Positions 50,368 to 61,029 are shown, counted from the first letter of the stretch. The stretch is DNA of 64,000 bases from Candidatus Symbiopectobacterium sp. 'North America' (GCF_015762685.1 NZ_PEHF01000031.1:1-64000); one strand, 5' to 3'. Translations and numbers: made by a program. Notes: generated by a model not told the origin, from the sequence alone.

Positions 50368-50714
50368 TTCTCTTTTTCCTTCAATAACGAGTTTTACCGC
50401 AGTTTATTTCTAAAAATAGCGACTATCGCCATAGACAATAGCGTTATAAGTAAATGATTTTATGGGATAATACTCCTGAAGAGATTTATTTTCTAACGTG
50501 AAATAAAGACGTAATTTACATAAATATTTGTTTTATAGATAAAAAACCTATATTTCATAATGTTTGATTATGTAAGCTTTATTGATTATGTGACATTATC
50601 TTGTTGTTATGACTGAATATTGTTACGTCTTTTACGACGGATGGTTCAATGTTGGCGAAGTGTTACGCGCCGCTCCCGCGGTGTTTATCTCCGAGAGCGG
50701 CCTGTAAAGGGGTT
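50368..50714. other. Intergenic region upstream of the YagU-like gene
   Basis: 347 AT-rich bases (especially 50440-50590) between the YagU-like start and the rhaT end, both leftward. It should hold the YagU-like promoter. I see no gene or clear terminator. Confidence 0.4.
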
Positions 50715-51755
50715 TCAGGATGCCATGCCCATCCCCACGATATTGGCCGCGAGAATAATGATTAGCCCACCCAGTACCAGCACGCTAACCGGTTTTTTCC
50801 CTACGTTATTCCACTCTTTCAGTAACAACCCGACAATGCCACCGCACAACACGTAGAAACTCATGTGTAACATCCAACTGAGGTAAGTGTAATCGGCCGG
50901 AATGTTGGCATGGCCCCAGGCGTAGAAGAAGAACTGCAAATACCACATCACGCCGCCGAGAATGAAAAACAGCGCATTGGTGATCAGTAGCGTTTTGGCT
51001 TGTGACAGATCGGCTTTAATAGAGATGGTGGGACTCATGGCTAAACGCAGGAAACAGAAACCCAGGTTAGGTTGACGATGGCACCGCCGCCCATAATCAC
51101 CACATAGCTTGGCAGTGCCACGTAGAGTGGGTTCAGGCCAAGCGCCTCTGCTGCCTGATGTATCGGTTTGGCCGCATCCATGGCGAACGACATGCCCGCA
51201 GAAAAAATGCCGCACATTACGGGCAGCAGTAGCCCTTTCTTCAAATTGAACTCTTGTGCACGAATGCAGAGCGCACGTTCCTTCAGCAAACCGGCGTAAC
51301 TCACCACGCCCACGCCAATCAGCCCTACCCCCACGCCGATCAGGCTTAGCTGCCCGCCAGTGGTGCCAAACAGTTGCATAAATTTGCCTTGCAACAGAGG
51401 GGTCATCAGGGTGCCTGATAATCAAGGTAATACCAATGGCGATACCGATACCGAGCGACATGCCAAGGTAGCGCATGGTCAACCCGTAGTTGATATTCCT
51501 GATGCCCCACATGGCACCGAACAAAAACACCGGCAGCAGGGTAGAAAAACTGAATGAACCGAAATAGCCCCAGAAATCGGGCAGCAGCAGGGCGCAGATG
51601 CTCCAGGGCAAAATAATCTAGGAGAAGAAACCGCCCAATGACCACATGGTTTCCCATGACCAGTGACGAACCTTTTTGAACGGGGCATAGAAGCAGGCCG
51701 CGCTGGCAGCACCGACAAAATGCCAGAAAAACCCGAGGAGAATTGCGCTATTGAT
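50715..51755 (-). pseudogene. rhaT: L-rhamnose/H+ symporter, start codon lost, amber stop, two frameshifts
   Basis: 346 codons, close to RhaT of E. coli (344). The N-terminus [26 protein letters not shown] (here [12 protein letters not shown] and [11 protein letters not shown]) begins where ATG should be, but the codon is ATC at 51753-51755, with AGAGG correctly spaced before it and an in-frame TGA just upstream. TAG at 51618-51620 (GGFFS-stop-IILPW, probably Trp). The middle third ([13 protein letters not shown] to VNLTWVS) lies in another frame, so there are two compensating indels near 51405 and 51050. Uptake of rhamnose is lost. Confidence 0.9.
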
Positions 51756-52058
51756 AGAACCCTCTTGTTTTCATTCTAATCAGAGTAGGAGTACGTGTAT
51801 GAACACATCGCAGGGGATGGCTCGATAGGGCAAGTGTAAAAAGTGAACGAGGGGGCGACCTTCCGCTCCATGCCACTACCGGCACGTCACACGGCAAGAT
51901 GCGAAAGGTGAATGCCACTGGCGTCACAAAAATAACCAAAGGAAAGAATGAAATAGCGTTTCAAGTGGAGGGGTATTTAAGTATTGACGAAGCACGGCAC
52001 GCTCGGGTTATGCTAAGGGTTTGGGGGCCGTCTCGGGCTGAAAGTGGAGTAAAGCAAC
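51756..52058. other. Divergent promoter region between rhaT and the dehydratase gene
   Basis: About 300 bases. It includes a remnant-like stretch with no database-like coding signal that I can recognise. Expected to hold the rhaT promoter and the dehydratase promoter. A GGAG lies close before the dehydratase GTG. Confidence 0.35.
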
Positions 52059-53239
52059 GTGAAAATTACGGATGTCAAAACCATTCTGGCGAATCGCTAC
52101 CTGTTTGTCGAAATTCACACGGACGAAGGTCTTGTCGGGATCGGTGAATCAGGGACCTGGGGGTTCCTGGATGCCTCCATGGGGGCGGTGGAAGCGCTAA
52201 AAACCTACCTGATCGGGCAAGATCCGCTGCGTATTGAGCATCACTGGCAGTACATGTACCACTGCTGGCATTTTCGCGGTGCGGCCATCATGGGGGCGAT
52301 CAGCGCCATCGATATCGCGCTGTGGGTATTGCGGGCAAATTCTACGACACTCCCGTCTACAACTTGCTGGGCGGTCGCTGCCGCGACAAGGCGCGGATCT
52401 ATGCCCATGCCGGTGGCAAAACCACGGAAGAGACCATCGCCAACCTGAAAAAAATGAAGGCACAAGGCTTTACCGCGATTGGGCATCTGACGCCGTGTCT
52501 GGATGAGTCGCGCGGCGATCCCTATTTCATCACCCATGCGAAAGAAATCGGCGAAGCCATCGAGCGCATTGGCGCTTATCGGGAAGCAGTGGGGAATGAC
52601 GTCGATCTCTGTATCGAAGTGCATCGCCGTATGAAACCGCATGATGCGATTGTGTTTGCACAGGGTATCGCGCCTTATCTGCCTTACTTTATTGAAGATC
52701 CGATCGAGGCCGATAACTTTGATTCGATGGCGCAGGTCGCAGACAAAATCAACGTGCCGATTGCCACCGGCGAGCGTCTGAACAACCAGCAAGAGTTTGC
52801 CATGCTGATCAAGCGCAATGTGGTGTCATACGTGCGGCCAGACGTGTGCATGTGAGGCGGCATTACCGGCGCGAAGAAAATCGCCGCGCTGGCCGAAGCG
52901 CATGATCTGATGGTGGTACCGCATAACCCGCTCAGCCCGGTCTCTACGGCCGCCTGCTTGCAAATTGCGGTGAGCATCCCCAACTTTGCCCTACTGGAGT
53001 ATCCCGGCGACGACCAACCGGCGCTGTCGGAGAAATTTGGCGCCACCGGCGTGGAAAATGGCGTATTGAAGCGCGATGTGGTCAAGAGCACCTTAAAGTG
53101 CGTTGACGGCTTTATGGAGATCCCCACGGCACCGGACATTGGCATCGAGCTGGCGGATAATGTGGCAGAAAAATATCCCTACCGTCGTCGTCCGCTGAAA
53201 ACGCGTCTTCATGTAGATGGTTCAGTGGTCGATCAGTAA
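52059..53239 (+). pseudogene. Enolase-superfamily sugar-acid dehydratase (mandelate racemase/galactonate dehydratase type)
   Basis: About 393 codons from a GTG at 52059 (KITDVKTILANRYLFVEIHTDEG, here KITDVKTILANRYLF). The capping domain is in one frame; an indel near 52325 moves the barrel into the next. Metal-binding acids fit DLCIEVH, FIEDPIE and ATGERLN, and the base His is in VVPHNPLSP. TGA at 52853-52855 in RPDVCM-stop-GGITGAKK. Position beside rhaT suggests dehydration of a sugar acid such as rhamnonate or galactonate; the specificity is inference. Confidence 0.8.
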
Positions 53240-53305
53240 ACTGTGCGTTTTGCCGTCGCGTTCTCATTACGCGACGGTGGTTATTCACCTGCAAAAAGAA
53301 GAACT

Positions 53306-53809
53306 ATGGAACGTTTTATTGAAAACCTGATGTATACCTCGCGTTGGCTGCTGGCCCCGATCTACTTGGGACTGTCGCTCGGGTTACTGGCGCTGATGCT
53401 TAAATTTTTCCAGAAAGTGTTTCACATTCTGCCAAGCGTCTTTGCATTGGCAGAGGCCGATCTGATCCTGGTACTGCTGTCGCTGATTGACATGACGCTG
53501 GTAGGCGGCCTGTTGGTGATGGTGATGGTGATGTTGTCTGGCTATGAGAACTTTGTCTCGACGCTGAACATTGATGAGGATCGGGAGAAACTGAGCTGGC
53601 TTGGCAAAATGGATTCCGGCTCACTGAAGAATAAAGTGGCGGCATCGATTGTCGCCATCTCTTCCATCCATTTGTTGCGCGTGTTTATGGATGCGCGCAA
53701 CACGCCGGATAACAAGCTGATGTGGTATGTGATTATCCACCTGACGTTTGTGCTGTCGGCGTTTCTGATGGGCTATCTGGATAAAGCGACGCGCCACGAA
53801 AAGAAGTAA
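53306..53809 (+). CDS. yqhA: UPF0114 family inner-membrane protein
   Basis: 167 residues, intact, close to E. coli YqhA. Three or four helices ([59 protein letters not shown]) with the family motif SGYENFVS. Function unknown. Start at 53306 ([18 protein letters not shown]), not the longer in-frame codon at 53243. First undamaged gene of the housekeeping block. Confidence 0.9.
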   Translation: MERFIENLMYTSRWLLAPIYLGLSLGLLALMLKFFQKVFHILPSVFALAEADLILVLLSLIDMTLVGGLLVMVMVMLSGYENFVSTLNIDEDREKLSWLGKMDSGSLKNKVAASIVAISSIHLLRVFMDARNTPDNKLMWYVIIHLTFVLSAFLMGYLDKATRHEKK

Positions 53810-53845
53810 GGGTAACGATACGCCCACTCAGGCGTACCGCTTCAT

Positions 53846-55066
53846 TTACTGCTGCGTAGCGGTGTGCGCCAGCCATTCCGGTAGGTCATTTAATCCCATC
53901 GCCTGACGCACCAGCACCGGTTTTACCCCCGGCAGGTGGTTTGCCAGCGTCAGACCGACATCGCGCAGCAGTTTTTTCGCCGGGTTCTCTCCGTTAAACA
54001 GTTCCCTGAACCCTTGCATGCTGGCCAACATCAGCGCGGCACTGTGCTTGCGCTGGCGTTCATAGCGTCGCAGGTAGAGGTGTTGCCCGAAATCCTTACC
54101 TTGCCCCTGTAAGCGTTTGATTTCGGCGATCAGCGTGGCGACATCCATAAACCCGAGGTTGACGCCCTGTCCGGCCAGCGGGTGGATGGTGTGTGCGGCA
54201 TCGCCCACCAGCGCCAGTCGGTGCGCGGCAAAGCTGCGCGCATAGCACCCGGTTAGCGGGTGTGTTTGCCGGGCACTGATGGTGGTGCACCGCCCAAGAT
54301 GCATATCAAAAGCGATCGCCAATTGTTGGTCGAAATCTTCCTCGGGCAGCGCCAGCATGGATTCGGCCTGCAACGGTGGCAGCGACCAGACAATTGAGCA
54401 CAGGTTTGCCTCCGCCAACGGCAGAAACGCCAGAATGCCATCGCCGTGGAACACCTGGCGCGCCACGCCGTCGTGCGGGCGTTCGCTCCGTACCGTTGCC
54501 ACCAGTGCGTGATGGCCGTAATCCCAGAACGTCAGTGGAATATCGGCCTGCTGACGTAGCCAGGAGTACGCACCGTCTGCGCCGACCACCAGGCGCGCTG
54601 TGAGCATGGTGCCATCGTCCAGCGTGATAAATGCTTCGTTCTCGCCCCAGGCCACCTGCTGCAATACCGCCGGTGCCATCAGGGTAATGTCTTTTGCTTT
54701 CTCGGCTCGTTGCCACAGGGCGCGTTGAATGACATCGTTTTCGATAATGTGGCCGAGGCGGGAAAAACCATAGGCCTCGCCCTCGAAGTGGATGTTGCCA
54801 AAGCTGTCTTTGTCCCACACGTACATGGCGTTATAGGGGCTGATGCGCTGTGCTTCGATCGCTGGCCAGACATCGAGATGACGCAGCAGGCATTCGCTGG
54901 CCGCGTTAATGGCGGAGACGCGCAGCGCATAAGCCCCGTCCGCGGCCGTCTGTGTTGGCGTACGCTGTTCAAGAACGGCAATGCGTAGCCCGGACTGTTG
55001 CAGCCCGCAGGCTAATGCCAGACCGACCATGCCGCCGCCCGCGATAACCACATCAAATGATTGCAT
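53846..55066 (-). CDS. ubiI: FAD-dependent 2-octaprenylphenol hydroxylase (C5 hydroxylation)
   Basis: 406 residues, intact. FAD-binding GGGMVGLALACGL at the N-terminus, DGAYSWLRQ, and the GDAAHTIHPLAGQGVNLGF flavin motif. It is a ubiquinone-pathway monooxygenase (formerly visC). Last gene of the leftward ygfB-pepP-ubiH-ubiI unit, 24 bases after ubiH. Confidence 0.92.
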   Translation of the reverse strand: MQSFDVVIAGGGMVGLALACGLQQSGLRIAVLEQRTPTQTAADGAYALRVSAINAASECLLRHLDVWPAIEAQRISPYNAMYVWDKDSFGNIHFEGEAYGFSRLGHIIENDVIQRALWQRAEKAKDITLMAPAVLQQVAWGENEAFITLDDGTMLTARLVVGADGAYSWLRQQADIPLTFWDYGHHALVATVRSERPHDGVARQVFHGDGILAFLPLAEANLCSIVWSLPPLQAESMLALPEEDFDQQLAIAFDMHLGRCTTISARQTHPLTGCYARSFAAHRLALVGDAAHTIHPLAGQGVNLGFMDVATLIAEIKRLQGQGKDFGQHLYLRRYERQRKHSAALMLASMQGFRELFNGENPAKKLLRDVGLTLANHLPGVKPVLVRQAMGLNDLPEWLAHTATQQ

Positions 55067-55090
55067 AAGCCCTGTTTCCTGTTGCTTGCA

Positions 55091-56269
55091 TTAACGATCG
55101 ACCCAACCCAACGTGCGGCGCGCAAAAGTATCACGCACAGGCGCAACGGTATTCATGGTCATCAAACCCAGATTGCGACCCACTTCCAGCGGGGTAACAC
55201 TGTTGGCAAACAGGCGTACCAGACCGTCTGTCAGCGCAATGGTCGACTGCTGATCGGGTTCTCGACGTTGAGCGTAGCGGCTCAGCACGCGATAGCTGCC
55301 GGTGTCTTCCTGGTGTGCCAAGGCCTGTGTCAGGGTTTCTGCGAGCGACATCACATCGCGCAGCCCGAGATTGAATCCCTGACCGGCTATCGGATGCAGG
55401 GTTTGTGCCGCATTGCCCACCAGCGCCACGCGATGCGCGATATGACGTGCCGCCGTCACCAGTCGCAGCGGATATGTATGACGTTCGCCGATGTGGGTAA
55501 TTGCGCCCAATCGCCAGCCAAAGGCGCGTTGCAGCGCAGCGCGGCATTCGGCCTCGCTCCTGGCGGCCACTTGCGTCTGGTTTGATAATGGATGGCACCA
55601 TACTAACGAACTGCGCCCACCGCACATCGGTAACAGTGCCAACGGGCCGTCCGGGGTAAAGCGCTCAAAGGCTTTGCCCGCGTGAGGCAACTGGGTGCGG
55701 ATGTTGGCAATAACGGCAAACTGCGGATACTCATCTGTCTCCCATTGCATACCGCAGGCCTGCGCCAGCGCGGAGGAAGAGCCGTCTGCCGCCACCAAGA
55801 GCTGTCCGCGCAGCGTACTGCCATCATCCAGTTGCAGGGTGGCCTGTTCGGCACTGCGTTCAACGTGTACTACCTTGCGCGGGCAGTGCACCCGCACGCC
55901 CGGCGCATTGTGGAGTAACCGAAACAGGGTTTGACCGACCTGATGTAGCTCCACCACGTAACCCAATGCGGTGGTACGATAATCACTGGCCTGCATGTTG
56001 ACCACACCGGCATGGCCGCGATCGCTGACGTGCACCGCGGTGATGGGTTCCGCTTCGCTGGCGATAGCTTGCCAGATGCCGATACGCTTGAGCTGCTGCA
56101 TGGTGCCTTCCGCCAACGCGATAGCGCGGGCGTCGAAGCCGGGATGCGCGCTGTCCAGCGGCGAGTGTGCTTCAATCACCTCGACGGGAAGGGTGCCGCC
56201 GGAAAGGGCGGAAATGGCCAGCGCCAGCGTTGCTCCCGCCATGCCTCCGCCGACTATCAGGATCGTCAT
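55091..56269 (-). CDS. ubiH: FAD-dependent ubiquinone-biosynthesis hydroxylase UbiH (C4)
   Basis: 392 residues, intact. GGGMAGATLALAI FAD site, DARAIALAEGTMQQLKRIGIW (split here as DARAIALAEGT and QLKRIGIW), ADGSSSALAQACG and GNAAQTLHPIAGQGFNLGLRD. The usual GDAAH aspartate is Asn here, as in other UbiH proteins. Hydroxylates the octaprenyl-methoxyphenol ring. Five bases after pepP, so tightly coupled. Confidence 0.93.
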   Translation of the reverse strand: MTILIVGGGMAGATLALAISALSGGTLPVEVIEAHSPLDSAHPGFDARAIALAEGTMQQLKRIGIWQAIASEAEPITAVHVSDRGHAGVVNMQASDYRTTALGYVVELHQVGQTLFRLLHNAPGVRVHCPRKVVHVERSAEQATLQLDDGSTLRGQLLVAADGSSSALAQACGMQWETDEYPQFAVIANIRTQLPHAGKAFERFTPDGPLALLPMCGGRSSLVWCHPLSNQTQVAARSEAECRAALQRAFGWRLGAITHIGERHTYPLRLVTAARHIAHRVALVGNAAQTLHPIAGQGFNLGLRDVMSLAETLTQALAHQEDTGSYRVLSRYAQRREPDQQSTIALTDGLVRLFANSVTPLEVGRNLGLMTMNTVAPVRDTFARRTLGWVDR

Positions 56270-56274
56270 CGCGA

Positions 56275-57624
56275 TTATCTCGCTGCCTGGCGTGCGGCAC
56301 GGACCTGTGCCATCAACGCTTCAATGTCGTCGGCGTCTTTAACAACGCCCGCCGTCAATACTTCGTTACCGCTGTCAGTGATCAGAATGTCATCCTCGAT
56401 GCGGATACCAATGCCGCGATACTCATGGGGTACTTTGGCGTCTGGCGCGATATAGAGCCCCGGTTCGACGGTGAGCACCATGCCGGGTTCCAGCAAACGG
56501 CTGCTTTCTGACGCGCCGTAATCGCCGACATCGTGCACGTCCAGTCCCAGCCAATGGCTGAGCACGTGCATGTAGAAGGCGCGGTGCGCCTGTTCGGCGA
56601 TCAGTTCATCGACGCTACCTTTCAGTACGCCGAGTTTAACCAACCCTTCGACCATGATACGAATCACCTGCTCATTCACTTCACGAATGCTGACACCGGG
56701 TTTGAATAGCGCCAGCGCTTTGCGCTGTGAAGCCAGCACAATGTCGTAAATCGCGCGCTGCGAGGGGCTGAATTTTCCACTTACCGGGAAGGTCCGCGTG
56801 ATATCACCGGCATAGCCTTGATATTCACAACCGGCGTCAATCAGCACCAAATCGCCCTCGCGCATTTGCCGTTCGTTCTCGGTGTAGTGCAGAATGCAGC
56901 CGTTATCACCGCTGCCGACAATGGTGTTATACGAAGGATAGCGCGCACCGTGGCGGGTAAATTCATGATGAATTTCCCCTTCCAACTGGTATTCGTACAT
57001 GCCGGGTTCACAGCTTGTCATGGCGCGAGTATGGGCCTTGGCGGTGATCGCTCCGGCCCGACGCATCAGCTCTAGCTCTTTCGGGGATTTAAACAAGCGC
57101 ATCTCGTGCACCCAAGGGCGCCAGTCGGTCTGCGTCGGCGGTGCGATAAGCCCCTGACGCGTGCCGTTTCGCAGCGTCTCCAGTGCGTTGAACAGCAGGC
57201 GGTCCGCGTACTCGTACAGCCCCTGTGCGTGGTAAATCACGTCCAGTCCGTTGAGCAGCAGGTGCAACTGCGCATTGATGTCGCTAAAGGGCAGAGCGCG
57301 ATCGACATTCAAGCGCGACGGGGCCGCTTCCTGCCCCAGACGGCGTCCAAACCAGATTTCCGCCGTGACATCGCGCACGCGGTTGAACAGGACGGTGTGG
57401 TGATGGTGCTCATCGCTTTTTACCAGTAACAGCACCGCTTCCGGCTCGTTAAATCCGGTGAAGTACCAGAAATCGCTGTTCTGGCGATAAGGGTACTCAC
57501 TGTCAGCACTGCGCGTGGCTTCTGGTGCGGCAAAAAAGATCGCCGCGCTGGCGGGAGCCATTTTTTCCAGCAACTGCTGGCGGCGGCGAGTATATTCCTG
57601 ACCAAAAGCGTCTTGTTGAATCAT
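56275..57624 (-). CDS. pepP: Xaa-Pro aminopeptidase P
   Basis: 449 residues from the ATG at 57624, which has AGGAG six bases before it; the much longer upstream frame is not used. Creatinase-fold metal site: DAGCEYQGYAGDITRTF (two Asp), SHWLGLDVHDVG (His), VEPGLY and RIEDD (Glu). The residue after MH before LSHWLG is Val where E. coli has Gly. Cleaves the N-terminal residue before proline. Intact; within the ygfB-ubiI operon. Confidence 0.93.
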   Translation of the reverse strand: MIQQDAFGQEYTRRRQQLLEKMAPASAAIFFAAPEATRSADSEYPYRQNSDFWYFTGFNEPEAVLLLVKSDEHHHHTVLFNRVRDVTAEIWFGRRLGQEAAPSRLNVDRALPFSDINAQLHLLLNGLDVIYHAQGLYEYADRLLFNALETLRNGTRQGLIAPPTQTDWRPWVHEMRLFKSPKELELMRRAGAITAKAHTRAMTSCEPGMYEYQLEGEIHHEFTRHGARYPSYNTIVGSGDNGCILHYTENERQMREGDLVLIDAGCEYQGYAGDITRTFPVSGKFSPSQRAIYDIVLASQRKALALFKPGVSIREVNEQVIRIMVEGLVKLGVLKGSVDELIAEQAHRAFYMHVLSHWLGLDVHDVGDYGASESSRLLEPGMVLTVEPGLYIAPDAKVPHEYRGIGIRIEDDILITDSGNEVLTAGVVKDADDIEALMAQVRAARQAAR

Positions 57625-57700
57625 CACCTGCTCCTGTGTGATGCGCATTCGGTAATTCCCTCCTGCGTGGGAACCCCTGCGGGTAAGGCTGGATGCGCGA

Positions 57701-58297
57701 TTAATGTAGCGTTGGTTTTTTCTTCTCCGGTGCGGTCTGTACCGGGCGTGTATATTCACTGTGGCAGAGAATGGCGGAAACTCTGACGTATTCGATGATT
57801 TCTTCCAGCGATTGCGCCAGCTTTTCCTGATCTTCATCTTCATCTTCATCTTCGTCATAGCCGAGCTGGGCAATATTGCGCAAATCGTCGATGGCTTCTT
57901 TCAGTTCGCCCTGCGCCTTGTTCAGACGCGGCTGAACGACGCCCAGCCCGAGCAGAAAGTGATTGACCCATCCGGCCAGCGCGTCGGCACGATCAAACAC
58001 GCTTACCGCCGTGTTGTCGTCATCCGGTAGCAGCAGTTGGAATTCAAATTCACTCTTTTCCAGAGCTTCTTTGGTGACCTGATACAGCGTTTGCAGCGGC
58101 TGAGAAACCAGGTGAGAGAACGCCAGACCATCGTTTGTCAGCTCGTGTAACAGCGTTTTCCAACTGTCATCGGTGTTGCCCCCGCACAGGATACCGCTGA
58201 TAAGCCCGTGCATTTCCGCTGCCGTCACTGCAACTTGTTGCTGTGTCAGGAGCGCGTCTAGGGTTTCATAGCCGGGATACGTGGTTTCTATGGACAT
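57701..58297 (-). CDS. ygfB: YgfB family protein (UPF0149)
   Basis: 198 residues, intact. Helical protein with the signature [12 protein letters not shown] (about 29-40) and [12 protein letters not shown] very acidic run of alternating Glu and Asp lies near residue 150, a simple-sequence tract in DNA (57835-57860) prone to slippage. First gene of the ubi operon, divergent from zapA. Function in enterobacteria unclear. Confidence 0.92.
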   Translation of the reverse strand: MSIETTYPGYETLDALLTQQQVAVTAAEMHGLISGILCGGNTDDSWKTLLHELTNDGLAFSHLVSQPLQTLYQVTKEALEKSEFEFQLLLPDDDNTAVSVFDRADALAGWVNHFLLGLGVVQPRLNKAQGELKEAIDDLRNIAQLGYDEDEDEDEDQEKLAQSLEEIIEYVRVSAILCHSEYTRPVQTAPEKKKPTLH

Positions 58298-58484
58298 GTG
58301 CTTTGTTCATCGTTGGCGGGTTGGTATCGTGTTATGCTACCACCAAGCTCGGCTGCTATGCCAGAAAGGGCTTGTTTCTTCTATGTTGAGTTATTATAGT
58401 GGCGCCCGCGTGAAGGGGCTGTCGCCAGTCCGTGATATGAATTTTTTCTGCGGCGCAGAAAACGAAATGAGGCAGGAAAGGGGC

Positions 58485-58814
58485 ATGTCTGCACAACCAG
58501 TAGATATTCAAATCTTTGGCCGTTCGTTAAGAGTCAATTGTCCGCCGGAACAACAGGAAGCGTTGAATCAGGCTGCGGAAGATCTTAACCAGCGATTGCA
58601 GGATCTCAAAGTGCGCACACGCGTGACCAACACGGAACAATTGGTGTTTATCGCTGCACTTAACGTGTGCCATGAATTGGCGCAAGAACGCTTGAAGACG
58701 CGTGATTATGCGGCAAATATGGAGCAGCGCATCCGCATGTTGCAGCAGACCATCGAGCAGGCATTGCTGGAGCAAGGGCGCATAACCGAGCGTCAGGGCA
58801 CGCCTTTCGAGTGA
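58485..58814 (+). CDS. zapA: Cell-division protein ZapA
   Basis: 109 residues, the E. coli length. N-terminal FtsZ-binding domain ([20 protein letters not shown]) and a C-terminal coiled coil ([21 protein letters not shown], here from MEQRIRML to EQALLEQ). Cross-links FtsZ filaments at midcell. The ATG at 58485 follows AGGAAAGGGGC. Upstream of 6S RNA as in other enterobacteria. Confidence 0.94.
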   Translation: MSAQPVDIQIFGRSLRVNCPPEQQEALNQAAEDLNQRLQDLKVRTRVTNTEQLVFIAALNVCHELAQERLKTRDYAANMEQRIRMLQQTIEQALLEQGRITERQGTPFE

Positions 58815-58929
58815 GTCGAAAGGGGCTAGCGCCTTGCCCCGCGTTTTGGTTTTTTAAATTGATTTTTGTTAGTTGCCCGATGTTTTTCGCTATAAAGCGT
58901 GATAGAGTTATTCACGAGTAAAAAATAAA

Positions 58930-59113
58930 ATTTCTCTGAGGTGTTTGTCTGCGGGTCAGTCCCCTGAGCCGATATTTAAAACCAACAGAATGTAACGCTC
59001 CGCAGCCGGTGAGCATGCTCGGTTCGTCCGAGAAGCCTTAAGGTTGCGACCGTATGTTCACCTTGAACCAAGGGTTCAAGGGTTACCACCTGCGGCGGCA
59101 TCTCGGAGATCCC
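58930..59113 (+). ncRNA. ssrS: 6S RNA
   Basis: A 184-base segment matching E. coli 6S RNA throughout, including the start TTTCTCTGAG, the CAGTCCCCTGAGCCGATATTT block, GAGCATGCTCGGT, CCGAGAAGCCTTAA, CACCTTGAACCAAGGGTTC and the closing GCATCTCGGAGAT. It folds into a long rod with a central bubble that mimics an open promoter and binds sigma-70 RNA polymerase in stationary phase. Position between zapA and fau is conserved. Confidence 0.97.
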
Positions 59114-59152
59114 TTCTCTCCCTTCTCTCCTTTCTTTTCCCTGTTATTGCCT

Positions 59153-59758
59153 ATGACTTCTGCGTCCATGCACGTTTCGCCACAGCAACAGCGTCAGGCC
59201 ATGAGGGATTGCGTGCGTCAGTTGCGCCGAGCGCTCACGCAGGAACAACAAACCCGGTTTGCCCAGCAGATTGCCGAACGTGCGTTGGAACAACCCGAAG
59301 TGCAGCAGGCACAGCGTATTGCGCTGTTTTTGTCGTTTGACGGTGAGCTGGATACCCAGCCGTTGATTGCCCGTCTGTGGCAGCAGGGAAAGGCGGTGTA
59401 TCTGCCGGTACTGCACTCGTTTTCGCCGGGGCATTTGCTGTTTTTACACTACGACGCGCAGACACTGCTGGTGAAGAATCGCCTGAAGATCTTTGAACCC
59501 CGTCTGGATGTGCGCCGCGTGCTGCCGCTAATCCAACTCGATGTACTGTTTACGCCGTTAGTGGCGTTCGATGCGCAGGGACAACGCCTGGGCATGGGTG
59601 GTGGGTTTTATGACCGGACCTTACAGCGCTGGCAACAGCGAGGGCCATACCCGATTGGCTTGGCCCATGACTGCCAGCAGGTCGATGCCATCCCGAACGA
59701 AGCGTGGGACATCCCGTTGCCCGCCATTCTAACCCCCTCTCGCCGCTGGCAGTGGTAA
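59153..59758 (+). CDS. fau: 5-Formyltetrahydrofolate cyclo-ligase
   Basis: 201 residues from 59153. ATP-dependent conversion of 5-formyl-THF to methenyl-THF. Motifs RALTQEQQ, IALFLSFDGELDT, KAVYLPVL and the phosphate-binding RLGMGGGFYDRTL are present. It lies immediately after 6S RNA and is co-transcribed with it. An ATG at 59168 is an equally plausible start. Intact. Confidence 0.92.
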   Translation: MTSASMHVSPQQQRQAMRDCVRQLRRALTQEQQTRFAQQIAERALEQPEVQQAQRIALFLSFDGELDTQPLIARLWQQGKAVYLPVLHSFSPGHLLFLHYDAQTLLVKNRLKIFEPRLDVRRVLPLIQLDVLFTPLVAFDAQGQRLGMGGGFYDRTLQRWQQRGPYPIGLAHDCQQVDAIPNEAWDIPLPAILTPSRRWQW

Positions 59759-59769
59759 TCCGTCGTTGA

Positions 59770-61029
59770 TTACAGCGTCAGCGTATCCGGCCCGCCAGAG
59801 GTACGGTGTGACAGCATTTGCTGTACCAGTTCCACGCAGCGCAGGAAGCGCGAATCATAATCTGATTCGGTCACGTGTACGTAAGGGACGTTATTCTTCA
59901 CCAGCATGGTTTTGAGCAGCGTTTGGAACGCGCTGCGTGCGGTACTGCTACCCAGGCTACGTAAACCATCCGCGACCCACGGCGTATTGTTTTCCAGCAG
60001 GATCACCAGATCAAACCGGTATTCGTCAATCAACGCCTGGACAAAGGGGTGTTCGCGCCCTTCATACTGCTTGCAGAATGCCTGGGTGGTGATGAAATCG
60101 GTATCGATAAAGGCCACTTTATTGGCGTATTTTACCGCAAAATCAATATATTGAGCTTGCCCTAACGCGATTTTATCGTAGTCAGAATATTGCAGCGCCA
60201 TCTCGTCGCCACCCAGATGGGAAAAGACATAATCCCGGCCAAACTCCCAGGCGCTGGTGGTGTTGAAGATATTGGCGAGCTTGTTGACCAGCGTCGATTT
60301 ACCGCTGGATTCGCCGCCGAGAATGGCAACGGTACGCACGAAAAAAGGCTTCACTTCGGTGGGAATATAATCCCAATAGCGGAACGGATCGTGACGGATC
60401 TGTGCGCCGATGATGTTCATAAATGAGCGTTCCGGGTCAACCAATATCGCGTCGATGCCTAACTGTTCCCGATACTGCGGGGCATCTTTGGCTTCGCTGG
60501 TATAGACAAAGTTGGGTTCAATTGCCTTCTCTTGCATAAAGGCCTTGATACCGCGACTCCATACATCCCAGCCGTGCGGGTAAGGCTCCATGCCTTCTTC
60601 GTTAAAGGCATGAATGCGGATATTCTTCTGATATTTAAAAGTTTGTAGCAGCCAACGCAGACGATCGCTGACGGTGGGTTGCTGCGACATGGCGCTGTGC
60701 TCAAACAGCAGGCGGTCGCGTGATTCGTCGTAACCCAGGATCACATGCAATTCATCAACCTGACTACAGGCGCGCTGGATCAGGTAGATATGACCGGTAT
60801 GCAGAGGATAAAACTTGCCGAACACCACCCCGATGGTTTTGTTGTGGCGGGGAAATTCCAGTTCCAGAAAACGGTGTAGCGCTTCCAGCTTTTGAGCGCT
60901 GGGGTTTTTGATCTTGGCATTCAGCAATTGGCTGAGATAGCCCTTGGTCATGCCGGTTGCGTCGGCAACCTGCTGAAGGGTACACCCTTTCTTGCGGATG
61001 GCGGGTTTCAGGTAATCAAAAGATGACAT
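59770..61029 (-). CDS. nadR: Trifunctional NAD regulator/NMN adenylyltransferase/ribosylnicotinamide kinase
   Basis: 419 residues. N-terminal XRE helix-turn-helix (CTLQQVADATGMTKGYLSQL), central NMN adenylyltransferase with GKFYPLHTGHIYLIQ, C-terminal ribosylnicotinamide kinase with Walker A GGESSGKSTLVNK. The start at 61029 (MSSFDYLKPAIRKKG) matches E. coli. Represses NAD-synthesis genes when NAD is plentiful and salvages pyridine nucleotides. Third gene of serB-radA-nadR. A perfect palindrome lies 13 bases upstream of the ATG. Confidence 0.95.
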   Translation of the reverse strand: MSSFDYLKPAIRKKGCTLQQVADATGMTKGYLSQLLNAKIKNPSAQKLEALHRFLELEFPRHNKTIGVVFGKFYPLHTGHIYLIQRACSQVDELHVILGYDESRDRLLFEHSAMSQQPTVSDRLRWLLQTFKYQKNIRIHAFNEEGMEPYPHGWDVWSRGIKAFMQEKAIEPNFVYTSEAKDAPQYREQLGIDAILVDPERSFMNIIGAQIRHDPFRYWDYIPTEVKPFFVRTVAILGGESSGKSTLVNKLANIFNTTSAWEFGRDYVFSHLGGDEMALQYSDYDKIALGQAQYIDFAVKYANKVAFIDTDFITTQAFCKQYEGREHPFVQALIDEYRFDLVILLENNTPWVADGLRSLGSSTARSAFQTLLKTMLVKNNVPYVHVTESDYDSRFLRCVELVQQMLSHRTSGGPDTLTL

